DNA of 64,000 nucleotides from Odontocerum albicorne (lineage: Eukaryota; Arthropoda; Insecta; Trichoptera; Odontoceridae): contig OX463859.1 of NCBI GenBank assembly GCA_949825065.1, positions 14,026,452 to 14,090,451 of the forward strand. Reading direction: 5' to 3'. The notes below the pieces were generated by a model. It had not been told where the DNA came from, ran no database searches, and saw only the letters and a list, made by a program, of their open reading frames with translations. This document shows positions 30,545-41,179 of the stretch, in pieces. Each line of letters begins with the position of its first letter. Positions within the stretch are counted from its first letter, which is position 1. Position numbers and translations under genes: made by a program.

Positions 30545-31540
30545 AGAACATAATTTAATTCTGTAATATCTACACAGTTTCACTGACGTCATTTTTCTGA
30601 CAACTTTAGAATTCTATTCTCCCAAAACTTCGCATCTTTTTAGACGAAGAATAACTTCAGATGATTTTTACCGGCCTTCATGCATGCGAAATTTTTCCCC
30701 TTAAGAAAGTTTCGTAAGGGCCGTAATAAGTAATGATCCGAGGGTGTTAGGTCCGGTAAATATGGCGGGTGGCGTAGGATATCCCAGCCCAGCTGTCAAT
30801 ATATCCAGATCTGAAAAGAAATGTTAATCTGGCGTTATCCTGGTAAAAGACTTTGTTCTTTCTATTAGCTGATTCTGGACGCTTACGGTCAATTACTGCT
30901 TTCAATTGGTTTAATTGCGAGCAGTATTTCTCCAATGAATTAACTGGTTGTGTGGAAGCAATTCTTAGGAAACGATTCCCTTCCGATCCCACTGATTCTG
31001 GACGCTTACGGTCAATTACTGTTTTCAATTGGTTTAATTGCGAGCAGTATTTCTCAAATGAATTAACTGGTTGTGTGGAAGCAACTCTTAGGAAACGATT
31101 CCCTTCCGATCCCACCAAATACGTAGAATGACCTTTGTCGGATAAAACCGACCTTCGGGGTGGTTAAAGGTGCTTTACTTTGCTTGCTCTATGACCGCTA
31201 CCGCTCGACGTAATTGTAGACGATACAGTTTTAGTCACAGTGAATCGCTTACGGAGTCCTGAAGTTTTTTTTTTAACTGTGTGGTACCCAAACATCGTAG
31301 TGATTCATGTAACCAAGCTTTATCAAATGCTCGTGGATGATGGTTTTCGACATTTTCAATATTTCAGCAATCTCTCGTGTCCAAGAAAGCTGCTTAGTCT
31401 CGATCAAAGCTATGATTTGGTCATCATTAGTGATAAGCAACCTTCCAGAACAGACACCATCTTCGAGTGTCCTATTACCATTATGAATGTTTAAACCGTT
31501 TAACATTGCATCACCGCTATACACTGATCATATATTTGGT
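30545..31540 (-). pseudogene. Mariner transposase pseudogene, fourth lineage copy
   Basis: Minus strand, N- to C-terminal: TNDDQIIALIETKQLSWTRE, IAEILKMSKTIIHEHLIKLG, YDVWVPH (31273-31524); then STQPVNSFEKYCSQLNQLK, IDRKRPES, FYQDNARLTF (second catalytic Asp), and a decayed tail to about 30555. The first catalytic motif lies in the decayed 31120-31270 region and was not read. A 123-bp segment is tandemly duplicated. No terminal repeats were found, so boundaries are approximate. Confidence 0.85.
30869..31114 (-). repeat. In-frame 123-bp tandem duplication inside the mariner
   Basis: Copies 30869-30991 and 30992-31114 differ at about five bases and add exactly 41 codons without breaking the frame (VGSEGNRFLR... 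to ...RKRPES occurs twice). Confidence 0.92.
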
Positions 31541-31544
31541 TTCG

Positions 31545-31870
31545 ATTTTTGTATTTTTTTCTTCTTTGCGGTAACCAAACGATCCTAGCACGGAACCAAC
31601 ATGTTTGGATCCATCTTAAAATCAAGCGTTCTCACTCATTATAAACTGCTTACTCGTTAAAATTTGAAATTTTCTATTGAACAGGTAAGTCTTTTTTATA
31701 AATGTATTATTTTCTATTTTATTTTATTTTTTATAATCTCAAATGAAGAAATGGTAGCTGTCTAAAAATACTTAAATAATAAGAATATTCTTACTATGAC
31801 ATTTATACAATTACAAGTAATAAACCGAAACGATAACAATGCTAAATGTTTACTGACAAGTACAACTGAT
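31545..31870. other. Unassigned AT-rich DNA
   Basis: The region 31525-31575 matches 55950-56005 weakly and may be further mariner sequence. A CAGGTAAGT-like word at 31683 has no gene context. Confidence 0.35.
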
Positions 31871-32042
31871 TTTGTATAGTCTGACTGAATGAATGATGAT
31901 CAACAGTTCTTTTTATATAGTCTGACTGAATGAATGATGATCAACAGCTCTCTTTATATAGTATGACTGAATGAATGATGATCAACAGTTCTCTTTATAT
32001 AGTCTGACTGAGTGAATGGTGATCAACAGTTCTCTTTATATA
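31871..32042 (+). repeat. 41-bp tandem repeat, about four units
   Basis: 'gtctgactgaatgaatgatg' starts at 31879, 31920, 31961 and 32002. Units are separated by 'atcaacagttctctttatat'. Confidence 0.92.
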
Positions 32043-32044
32043 TT

Positions 32045-32515
32045 TCGAGGACCAAAATCTTTTGTAATTCGTAAATTTTATCTCCAGGACAATATTATTT
32101 CTTCATTAAATCTTTCATTAAAGTACTAACAATCGCTTCCTTTCAGTATCTTGCTTATCTCACATAATAATCATAATTATTTTCTGCACGCAATAAATAA
32201 TTCTATTTTATTACTTTCGTCTCCACTTTTAAGCGAAAGAGGGCAAGGTTATTTGATGTTTAATTAGGTTAAGGGTTGAGGGTGTTATGAATCATAACTC
32301 AATTGTTATATTCCTCCCAGTGGCCGACCCCAAAGTTGTGTCTCCTTAATGAGGGGTGATCGGTGAAAATATATAATCTTGTTTGCAAAATAGTAAACAA
32401 TTCATCTTGTCATCATGCAGATGTATTGTACTTATAAAATTATATTAAAAGAGATTATTTATAATAATAACCATGACATTTTCCCAATGCCAAATGCCTC
32501 GTACTACATATATCA
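32045..32515. other. Unassigned AT-rich DNA
   Basis: Nothing recognised except a short GC-richer stretch at 32318-32360. Confidence 0.35.
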
Positions 32516-32519
32516 AACA

Positions 32520-33180
32520 TATTCATTCTGTCGTATACCTCATGACTGAGCATCGTGACTCATATGATAGCCTCCGATGACTCTTCTCCATTCATCCCTG
32601 CACTCCGCGGCTCGAAGGGTAGTTGTTTAGGATAGTCCAGTTGAATCTCTCAATTGGTCGGACCTATGCATTGAGATTCTTCCTCTTGTGCGTCGTATTA
32701 TCACACCTCCAGTAACCAAAGTCTCTCTTAAGGAACCTTTCTATACCGAAACGAATAAATGATGTACGAATCCTAATTATAAGATAAACAAATTGTACGA
32801 GCAACTAGAGTAAATAGCACTCCCTAGTTATATGAAATCAAAAGTCTCTCCAAATTGTCTCCTTGGCCACGAAAAATATGCCTAAAGAATCGGAGGACTT
32901 GTCGACAATCTGTCAGTGATTCTCAGTTCATCGAAAACGAAGGCGTTAGTTCGCCTTGTTGTCCATGAAATTCGTAACATCATTCTCAAGCAACACATTT
33001 TAAATGCATCTATTCTACGTCTCTCACGTGCTCTCAGAGTCCATATCCTCATGCAATATATGGATATTTCGAAGACGAGAGACTTAACTAGACGCATTTT
33101 CGTCGTGATGTTGATAGTGCTGCTCTTCCATATCTTTTCCAGCTTTGACATCGATTTTTTTCAGTTCTTTTAACCTCAGT
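32520..33180 (-). mobile_element. LINE-C 3' fragment
   Basis: The minus frame at 32882-33151 has MSKLEKIWKSSTINITTKMR, LVKSLVFEISIYCMRIWTLR, RRIDAFKMCCLRMMLRISWT, TRRTNAFVFDELRITDRLST. Downstream decayed sequence includes the WTxQIRD-like and 'ctgcactccgcgg' segments and the common 3' end (tgagtcacgatgctcagtca) shared with 41990 and 51350. Confidence 0.85.
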
Positions 33181-33189
33181 CTCGCATCT

Positions 33190-33305
33190 TCCATTGTTGG
33201 TAATACTGGAGCCTAAGTAAATATAGTCAGTATCCATTAATCAAACACACATTACACAAGAAAAAAAATGGAAACGTTAGACTTCCCTAAATATTTTTTT
33301 TTAAA
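33190..33305. other. Short unassigned spacer
   Basis: Lies between LINE-C and the 49-bp array; no feature seen. Confidence 0.3.
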
Positions 33306-33308
33306 ATT

Positions 33309-33608
33309 AAATTGATCGTTTCTACTTCTTACTCCTTTCCCCATAAGATCAAACTCTAAACTGATCGTTTCTACTTCTTACTCCTTTCCCTGTAAGATCG
33401 AACTCAAAATTGATCGTTTCTACTTCTTACTCCTTTCCCTGTAAGATCAAACTCAAAATTGATCGTTTCTACTTCTTACTCCTTTCCCCATAAGACAAAA
33501 CTCTAAATTGATCGTTTCTACTTCTTACTCATTTCCCCATAAGATAAAACTCTAAATTTATCGTTTCTACTTCTTACTCCTTTCCCCATAAGATCAAACT
33601 CTAAATTT
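33309..33608 (+). repeat. 49-bp tandem array, six units
   Basis: 'tgatcgtttctacttcttac' begins at 33313, 33362, 33411, 33460 and 33509, with a variant (ttatcg...) at 33558. Units alternate between 'ccccataagat' and 'ccctgtaagat' variants, suggesting stepwise duplication. Strong pyrimidine bias on this strand. Confidence 0.95.
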
Positions 33609-33664
33609 GCAGTTACTTTTTACTCTATCTCTTGTAAGGCTAAGTACAATACTTATAGGTAGTA

Positions 33665-33985
33665 TACATTTATTTATTTAACACTTTCATGCAATTATAT
33701 CTGGTGAATTTACTGCTTGAAAGCAATTTATTCCAATTAACCAGCTTACGTTTCATAATTATTATTGGTATCCATGACTGAATTTGGTGTATAGAAACAA
33801 TATTTGAGAAAAACCTATACAAATTAATATAAAAGATAAATCAATCTCAAAGAAAATAGGGATTAGGATATGAATGGTATGGATGTTAAGGACTAGAAAT
33901 ATTATGAGATAGATATTACCTCTTTAGTTTATTCTTAAACGTCGATAAAGATGTAGCACATCTGATTCAATCAGGAAGATTATCG
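33665..33985 (-). mobile_element. LINE-J 3' end with (TAAA)n tail
   Basis: Minus strand: 'cacgataatcttcctgattg' with 'aatcagatgtgctacatctt' (LP.xIR-type C-terminal segment), then 'ggttaattggaataaattgc' to 'accagatataattgcatgaa' and 'gtgttaaataaataaatgta'. This is the clearest copy of the family end. Confidence 0.7.
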
Positions 33986-33989
33986 TGTA

Positions 33990-34200
33990 AGTAATATCAT
34001 TTAGTTTAATTAATTAATTAATCAGATAAATACACAGTGTGCGTAAAAGTACGCACAATGATAAACTAAAAATAAAATGGAAAAAATTAATTAACACTTT
34101 ATTAACTTAATTTTTTCAATTATAGATTTACGCAAAGTTACGCTTAATTCTAACGAAACGAATTATTTTTTCGATCTGTAGTTATATTTTTGGTGATCTC
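33990..34200. other. Unassigned AT-rich DNA
   Basis: A small palindromic stretch 'gtgtgcgtaaaagtacgcac' lies at 34038-34057; otherwise nothing. Confidence 0.4.
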
Positions 34201-34204
34201 TGTG

Positions 34205-34345
34205 GCATATTTGATTCAGTGTCAATCCTGGGGATTGGTTAGCAGCAAAGCTCTGCATCTCCTCCTCCACTCCGTTCGGTCTTCAGCGATCCTCTTGAGC
34301 TCTGTATAGGAGGTGCAGTCCACATCGTGGCATATTTGCTTATAC
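34205..34345 (-). mobile_element. LINE ORF2 C-terminal fragment
   Basis: Minus strand reads CHDVDCTSYTELKRIAEDRT, EWRRRCRALLLTN. 'DYxELKRxAxDRxxWRxxxR' is a common ending of insect LINE ORF2 proteins. The rest is missing. Confidence 0.65.
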
Positions 34346-34349
34346 GTTG

Positions 34350-34665
34350 TATTCTGATCGGAGGTTTTGCGTGTGTAATTTCCGTTGGTACCTAAATTTT
34401 TGAAAATAAATTAACGTATTTTTTTAATTTAGGGCCTTTTTTAAATCTTAACTTATTTTAACCACCAAAGATAATTGAACTCAGAATTCCCAAGATTACA
34501 ATGTCAATAGTTTTTTATATGTATATTTCAGACATATTATATTCTCTCCTATAGAGTGACCTCCGAATCTCCGGGGTCAAGATAAGCAGATGTTTATTCA
34601 CTTTAGCTTAAAAGCTAGTTGTTACAGAGAACTTATTAATGCACGTATATCACATTTCTATTTTA
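34350..34665. other. Unassigned AT-rich DNA
   Basis: A partial SINE head-like 'gacctccgaatctccggggt' occurs at 34558-34577, too decayed to call. Confidence 0.35.
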
Positions 34666-34667
34666 AC

Positions 34668-34930
34668 GACCTCCGTGGTCTAGTTGGCAAAATGCTTGAC
34701 TTCCACCCGAGGTTTTGAGTTCCTTCACAATGGTACTAAATAAAAGGGTCCTAGTCTTATAAAATTGTTTGTCAGGTAACGATATTCGCACACACCGAAT
34801 ACGTGTGGGACTGTTAATTATTCAGATGCAATGACGAATCTTGAGTTACATGCCTACTCCACTGATTCTAAACCCGAAAGCTCGATTGTTGCGGCTGATG
34901 GCGATATTGTCTCCCAGCCACGTTCAACAT
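34668..34930 (+). mobile_element. SINE-a copy, near full length
   Basis: Head 'gacctccgtggtctagttgg', decayed B-box, body 'tggtactaaataaaagggtc', 'ttgtttgtcaggtaacgata', 'gcacacaccgaatacgtgtg', end 'attgtctcccagccacg'. It matches 6524-6800 block by block. A LINE-A fragment begins directly after it. Confidence 0.78.
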
Positions 34931-34936
34931 AATATC

Positions 34937-35140
34937 AGTGGAATGCGTGGTACAGGAAGACCCAGATAAACATGTTTGGATCAAGTGAGTGATATTTTGA
35001 AAGAAGGAAACAAAAAATCATAAAAATCGTAGAAGTTGTATGAAAGTAAAAGAAGCCAAGCATGTGTATCGTATAAGAAAGTCTGGCGCTCTGTTTTCTC
35101 TGTCTACATTGACAGGGAAACGGCTTGATGATATGTATCC
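34937..35140 (+). mobile_element. LINE-A 3' fragment
   Basis: 'ggaatgcgtggtacaggaag' and 'gtttggatcaagtgagtgat' (RGRPRxxWxDQVxDILKE region), then 'gaaagtctggcgctctgttt' and the family end 'ggcttgatgatatgt'. Coding is decayed. Confidence 0.75.
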
Positions 35141-35255
35141 TTCTGGTAAGATGTAAGAGATTGCCACGTGGTTGGACTGTGTACAACGAAATTAGATAAA
35201 TTTCAACAGCATATCAATAAAAATCAATAAATAACTTGTGCATTCCATTCAGCAC

Positions 35256-35373
35256 ATTAATCCCCGCTACACGTGTTTTTATCTCATCCGAGGCTCTCGT
35301 TAGGCGAAATTCTTTATTTCCGCTTTAAGGGAGCCCGGAATAGGAGCTAGAAATAAGTGTAGCGGTGATTAAT
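35256..35373. mobile_element. Small MITE with about 32-bp TIRs
   Basis: Ends 'attaatccccgctacac' and (rc) 'attaatcaccgctacac'; pairing continues inward at lower identity. TTAA lies at each end (35257-35260, 35369-35372), compatible with a TTAA target duplication. 118 bp, no coding capacity. Confidence 0.65.
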
Positions 35374-35379
35374 ATAATT

Positions 35380-36050
35380 AAAGGCATAATAATGTAACTT
35401 ATTGTAAAACATTCTAATATGTAGTTCTAAAAAGTAAAAGCCGAAACTTTTTGTGAATCAATAAACTCTTCTCGAGTCAACGCCTCGTTTCAGTTTTATT
35501 AGTAATTCTTTCAGCATATCCAGAATATAATACCTTTTCTTTATTTTTGGTTTGATATTGGTCCCAAGTTGGTAGAAAAATAATATTTTGACACGAAAGG
35601 GTAGAATTTAATGTTTATTTTCCTCTAAGGGATGGGTATTTGAGAGCATCCAAATTGCTCACAATACCTTTTTTAATGTGATGTTTCTCTGTTTTGAAAC
35701 ATTTATGATGAATAATGGTTTTTTTTTGCATATTTGATCAACGATGCTGTATACAGCATATTGCTTTTGTTGTATACTCGTATTTATGTATATTATATTT
35801 TGTTATTACACCGAGATGCCTTGTTACGCCTGAGGGTATCAATATCAATCCTGGATAGTATCATCAAGAAGATGATGTTTGAGTGGAGAAATCATCCAAA
35901 ATCCATTTTATTCTAATGGAGTTTCAATTAATTTCCAAACACGAAGCTTGAACCGAAAGAAGGAAGTTAATTGTATCCCATTTAACAATATCTTTGTGCT
36001 TATGATAAAATGTTTTAAAGAATTAGGTGTCACTAAAGAGGTTCAGGGAA
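35380..36050. other. Unassigned AT-rich DNA
   Basis: No shared repeat or coding motif recognised. Confidence 0.35.
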
Positions 36051-36054
36051 AGAG

Positions 36055-36132
36055 CTAATCCTTACCCTCCCATTCTCGCTCCATCACCTTCTCCTTTGCC
36101 TCCCTCCTACCCCCTCACCGTTTTTTTTATCG
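36055..36132. other. Pyrimidine-rich tract
   Basis: About 78 bases with very few purines, dominated by cct/ctcc words and ending in a T-run. Could be a strand-asymmetric simple region; no gene is attached to it. Confidence 0.6.
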
Positions 36133-36159
36133 TAGGAACCTTTTAAAATATTTGTATTA

Positions 36160-36335
36160 GAATTTCGGGCATGTTAAAGAGCGTGGCCAGGACACAATTT
36201 TTTTTCGGCTCCAGTAATCGTATTTTCGGATATATAAACTCTGGAGTAGGCACGGAATTCACGGTTTGTCATTGAACCTGTTGGCAACACTACCACTCGG
36301 CGCGTGTGATTATTGTTACCAGACAAACTCTTTTA
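36160..36335 (+). repeat. Dispersed repeat R5, copy 2
   Basis: 'ttaaagagcgtggccaggac', 'ggcacggaattcacggtttg', 'ttgaacctgttggcaacact' and 'ttgttaccagacaaactc' are shared with the other R5 copies. Confidence 0.65.
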
Positions 36336-36579
36336 CCAGACTGCCACCATTTTTATGGGTACTATCGGATATCGAGTCCGAAATCCCCGGGTGAAAGTCA
36401 TGAATTTTACCATTAGTCTACGGAAGTCGTCAATATCAGAATGAAGTACGTAGATACATATCACTTGTTTAATACAAACGTCAATATTATGAAGAAATTA
36501 ATTAAATAAATGTCTATTTGGCTCCCATAAAATACAGTAGGGTGCCGAATCCAATAAAAGCAAAAGGCGCAAAAAAAAT

Positions 36580-36990
36580 AGGCAGTGGATCGGAGCGTGA
36601 TTATTATTACGACAGGAGGCTGAATACTTGGACTTGCAGGATGAAAGATTTGTAGCAAAGGTTTGTGTTTTTTGGTGATTATGTACTACACATTATGGGG
36701 TGGATATTTTGGTCACTGTTTATGGAGTTTGTGAGAATATGCAACGGAGTATTGTATAATTTAAAATCTGAAAGAATTATCAATTTATTGTTTATGTTAT
36801 ATGTCCTCAGTACGATATAGGTAAAAAAACTAGTTCACAGGGGACACGTCAAATGAAAAGCTAAAAATCCAGATCTATAAACATTGGGTGTCCACATTAA
36901 ATTACCTGTTGTTTTTCACATATTATGTATTTATAAAATTTCTCGTCATATATGAATAAAAAAAAAATAAAATAAAAAATCACATAAAAA
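36580..36990 (+). repeat. Dispersed repeat R6, copy 2
   Basis: 'tcctcagtacgatataggta', 'acacgtcaaatgaaaagct', 'ccagatctataaacattggg' and 'taaattacctgttgttttt' match 21535-21660 in order. Confidence 0.6.
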
Positions 36991-37254
36991 GCTAAGTTCA
37001 CAGAATTTCTCTGTAAAAATTAGCCGGGTTTGTTATAGTAAGTGAGCAAAAACTTCTTTTCTTTTAAAAAGTAAGTTAAATCCTTCTTTTCTTTTAAAAA
37101 CCTTTTCGCTCATTAAAACTCCTCATTCTCTCACCATATTATTTTAAGGTCGAATAACCACTAAATTCGTCGAAACACTTCCATATTTCAAATCAATATA
37201 TGAAAAGCGGCATCAAGTTTTATCTAGTGTGAAACGTGATTAAGACCAACCAGC

Positions 37255-37690
37255 GTGTAACGCGTTAGAGACGCAGGATGAACACACGTTCTTTGAATGT
37301 AATAAAAAAAACTGGTTGGCTGGAAATAATTACCCCATCGCAATTATCCTGCCATACATAAAGATCATTCATGCATTTGTATGAAAGATCTCAACGCATT
37401 CACATTTGTGATAGGAACACGTAAATATAGTGTGACCAAGAGACAATATTTACTTCTTCCCCGTTTATTGAGATTTCTGGCTTAAAACCACTAAAGAAAA
37501 CACTTAACGGAAGATGAGCACATGTTCTTTGAATGCAATAAAAAAATGGTTTGTTGGAAATCACACGTACCCCATAGAAATTATCCAGCCATATACGAGT
37601 ATAAAGATCATTCGTGTATTTGAATAAAACCTCTCAACACATTTGGAGGAAAATTATTTTCTTCTGCCCCGTTTATCAAACTTTCTGCTT
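37255..37690 (+). repeat. Diverged tandem duplication, about 237-bp period
   Basis: 'gttctttgaatg' with 'caataaaaaaa', 'attatccNgccatac', 'taaagatcattc' and 'ctctcaacNcatt' occurs at 37290-37410 and again at 37525-37650. The second copy flows into R5 sequence, so this may be part of a longer R5-related element. Confidence 0.65.
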
Positions 37691-37707
37691 TAAAAGAGAA
37701 GACGAAT

Positions 37708-37801
37708 GGTAATGTTACCAACACTTACAACGAAGGACAGTGAGCTACAGGAGAAAACATGGAGCTCACTGTCCTTCGTTTTAAGTGTTGGTAACATTAC
37801 C
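37708..37801. repeat. Near-perfect 39-bp inverted repeat with 16-base loop
   Basis: Arms 37708-37746 and 37763-37801 match at 38 of 39 positions (one C/A difference). Each arm contains the R5 segment 'gttggtaacattacc', and R5 sequence ('acacgctgagaggtaacaat') continues to the right. So part of R5 has been copied in inverted orientation. RNA from either strand would form a long stable hairpin. Confidence 0.95.
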
Positions 37802-37844
37802 ACACGCTGAGAGGTAACAATTACTTGGTCAATGGGTATTAAAT

Positions 37845-38390
37845 AACTCCAGGGATACGAGTATACTTAAATCTTGTTGCCTATATGAAAATCTAAACGC
37901 CTTTAAAAGTTCATCATTAGAGTTATTGTTGATTTAAACCAAAACCGCAGTGTTGCACTTGTTGATTTTTTTCTTTCTTCTCGTTGACTTTTTCTTTCTC
38001 AAACTTTCCGAGATCTATAAAAAAATATTGAAGTTTTGTAACGCATTTTTAAAATTTGTATCCGAGTGAATTAGTTATATTAACACATATTTTTGTATTT
38101 TTTTTCAAAGAGTGTTATTTTTTTGTATGTTAGGGTTTTGGATCTCCTAAGCCATGGTTTGTCTCATTTTTGTATTATATGTATGGTAGATAGTATACAC
38201 TAGTACTAGTTTTTGATATTTTTGTTAATGATTCACGTAAATATTTATATTTTTTGTGACAAGTTCGTTTTCTATTCACATGCACTCAAAATTCTAACTT
38301 TAGTATTACTATTTTAACTTATTTTAATGGTCGATAAAAAGCCGTAGGTACTGTAATAAATAAATAAATCTTCCCAACAACCACATTAAA
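37845..38390. other. Unassigned AT-rich DNA
   Basis: A (taaa)n run at 38361-38374 could be a LINE tail, with no RT motif beside it. Confidence 0.35.
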
Positions 38391-38393
38391 ATA

Positions 38394-38783
38394 GTTCCTG
38401 TTCTATAGGTATAATAGTAGCACATTTGGAAAAGATACACTGAAATTTGTTCCTGTGCAGTATTCAGTAGTACACTAGGAAGATACAATTAAAAATTTGT
38501 CTTTCACAGTATCAAATAGCTTACTTGGAAGAGACACTGAATTCCTTCACGGTATCTAGTAGCACACTTGGAAGAGACAATCTAAATTTTATTTCTTCAT
38601 AGTATTATATTTAAAAGCACTCCTGGAAGAAACTATCTAAAATTTATTTCTTTACAGTATTTAGTAGCACACTTGGAAGATACACGTTAAAATTGGTTCT
38701 ATTTAGTAGCTCACTTGGAAGAGATAATCTAAAGTTTGTTCCTTCACAGTATTTTTAGCATCCTTGTAAGATACACTTTTTAG
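38394..38783 (+). repeat. Degenerate tandem array, about 42-58-bp units, eight copies
   Basis: The core 'agtagcacacttggaagaga' recurs with changes near 38414, 38466, 38517, 38560, 38615, 38663, 38705 and 38757. Spacing varies because the spacer 'aatctaaaatttgttccttc' is partly deleted in some units. More diverged than the 49- and 58-bp arrays, hence older. Confidence 0.85.
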
Positions 38784-38789
38784 TCGCAA

Positions 38790-39880
38790 ATTTTTGCGCA
38801 ATTTATTATTTCTAGGAGTTTTTTTTACTAGAAATATAATAGTCAACTTTTTAAAATGAACCAAATATTTTTTAAAGATACTATGGATATCTTCAGGTAC
38901 CCAAAGATATACGACTTCAAAAAAACGGAAGCTTCTATTCAACGTCGTCCACCTTTAAGTTCCACGAGGGAGCAAAATAAAATAGGCGGTGGGAAATATG
39001 CTTTGGTGGATGAAATAAACTTTTTAAAATACCTGTTAAATTCCACGCAACAAAAGTACAACCATTTTACTCGAATAAAATTTCGTGTAAAAAAATCTTC
39101 TCTTCTCATTTATTTTTCAGACATAAATTATGAAGGAATTGTTACAGGAAATATTCTTGGTATCTTCTAATTTATTTTTTAAATAATCATATTTTTTAGA
39201 AAGTATTTGCATTTGTGCCTTTTGTAATATACCCATACCTCGATTTACGCGTTTTATTATAATCTCGTTTCCCTTCAACGCGGCTGGGAAAAAATATTTT
39301 TTTAAATACATTTTAATTTGATTTCTACATTTTTGGAAGTTTGTCTAGTATTATTATATACACAGGTGACGTATTCGCCTCAACCAGCGTGGTCAGCACT
39401 GAAGGTCAGGTCGGCGAAGAGGCAAAATGGCAACATAATAAATAGTTACAAATGTCATAATTTTATTCTCAATTTAACTAATTTGTAGCCTGGTATCGAA
39501 AAATACTATTTTCGTCATTAAATATTTTATTACATATCTTTCTTTGATTTTTATTAGGTTGGTAGATTCATTTGACACGTTTTCGGTACGTGTATTTGAC
39601 ATTTATATAATTCTGTACCTCAATTAAAGCGAGTTCAGATATTCTCGAACGATCCTCCAATTTTGTAAGAGTTTCTTCTCTCAATTGATGAGATTTCAAT
39701 TTACGTGAATTTCTTTGAAACGAATCTACCGAATAAATCGAGGGAGGGGCATAATCATTTGGGTAAAATAAAATCAAGATTTTTCACTTTTTATTCCATT
39801 GGACAAATATAATTCTTGATGATATAAACAATGTTTAAGAAAAATAAAATTTCGAGAGAAAGAAAAAAAAAATCAATTGT
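38790..39880. other. Unassigned AT-rich DNA with a 105-codon open frame
   Basis: A plus-strand frame at 38856-39170 (MNQIFFKDTMDIFRYPKIYD start) has no family motif that I recognise, no splice or promoter context, and falls within composition like its surroundings. I do not call it a gene. Confidence 0.4.
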
Positions 39881-39885
39881 TTTCA

Positions 39886-40020
39886 CAACTTCGTGGTTTA
39901 TTCGGTAACATTTTTGACTTTCATCCGAGAGTTTAGGATTCGATTCCCAATGAGTCTCGAAAAAAAATAAAAAAGGGTGCAAACTGTTAAAACAGTTCGT
40001 CTATTACAAAACTTTCGTTC
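39886..40020 (+). mobile_element. SINE-a copy, decayed
   Basis: Head 'acttcgtggtttattcggta', B-box 'ggattcgattccc', body start 'aatgagtctcgaaaaaaa' and 'gggtgcaaactgttaaaaca' with 'gttcgtc'. Confidence 0.68.
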
Positions 40021-40024
40021 ATTT

Positions 40025-40855
40025 AAACTGCGACTTAAAAATATTACATCTATCTTCAACGTCAAAATGTGATACTCAATAACTTATATTTTCTTGTTCT
40101 TTTCTATTTTTTTCCTCATATTCTAATATTAGGTGACATTTGTTAGTATTTTATATGACATTTTTTTTGTTTTGTTAATAATTAAGTTTTTATAAGTTTT
40201 GTTTTTTAGAAACACGTTGTTACTTTTCACCCAACAATTGGCACTTATCTGCATAACTCTTGATTGGTTGGTTCGAAGAGAAAGTAAATGCAATTTTTCA
40301 TCTTAAGCACTGTTTTTTTTCTATCCGACTTCTTTCCTTAAATTTTAATTTCGTATTAAATCATAAGATAAATTGTTCAAAACTTACATCTTCATTTCGT
40401 ATTCAATCATAAAATAAATTGATAAAATCAGGCACAAGACCAAATAAGTGGAAATTATAACTATGGAGAAAATATCAACGTTAATGACAGTAAACCCGTA
40501 CAATACAATATCTATTGTTATTTATGTAAGATCTTCTTGTATCGAACTCGGCATACCATCTGTATTCATATATCTTAGTCCTGGGTCATGTTGAATGCAG
40601 CGTTTAAACAGAATCATGTTATCTCCTTAATTTGATCCATTCATCTCATAAGAAACTTTCCTATTGTTAACCATCCCTAAACTGTCCCTCGTAGCATTTT
40701 TTGCGGCCATCTAGATCAACCCACAGAGCACATTCTGTGGTAATGTGATGAAAATTGTGTCAGTAATTACCGAAGAGAACTCCACTTAGCCTTACATCAG
40801 TTCATCTATGGACCGATTGACTACTCCGATCTAGTGGCATCAAAGGATAGTTTTT
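40025..40855. other. Unassigned AT-rich DNA
   Basis: The segment 40600-40770 is less AT-rich (ttgatccattcatctcataa, agatcaacccacagagcaca) and could be an old coding TE fragment in minus orientation, but no motif is readable. Confidence 0.35.
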
Positions 40856-40857
40856 TT

Positions 40858-41175
40858 TTGCATTTGTAAGTATTAGCAACTTGCTTGAACTCCATGCCTT
40901 AAGCCACTTTATAAGAAAAAAAATCCTGCGTTGCGAGTCATTTTCCTTCTCCCGTGATGTCGGACCTTAAGTCCGTCGTCACTACTATTCTTTTCACACG
41001 CATGTGTATCCCTACCGGAGAAGGAAGCCCTTTCGGCAGTTCCTTCTTCGTCATTACATGACGTTGCGCTTTTATAAAAATAAAATAAAGAAGATTTTGA
41101 TCTTCTGATGTAGATTGCGCTGGATGAGGGCTTCTTTTATAACCGCGTAGGTGGTGGTGGGATCGAACTGAACTT
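40858..41175 (+). repeat. Dispersed repeat R7, copy 2
   Basis: Same blocks and same right end (gatcgaactgaact) as 8575-8885. The 80-codon minus-strand frame here is not conserved in copy 1, arguing against a protein. Confidence 0.7.
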
Positions 41176-41179
41176 TCCA

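Noticed and set aside
31672..31690. CAGGTAAGT-like splice donor on the plus strand
   Set aside because: No exon-like open frame or gene context beside it.
38856..39170. 105-codon plus-strand frame as a host gene
   Set aside because: No family motif, no splice or start support, and composition like the surroundings.
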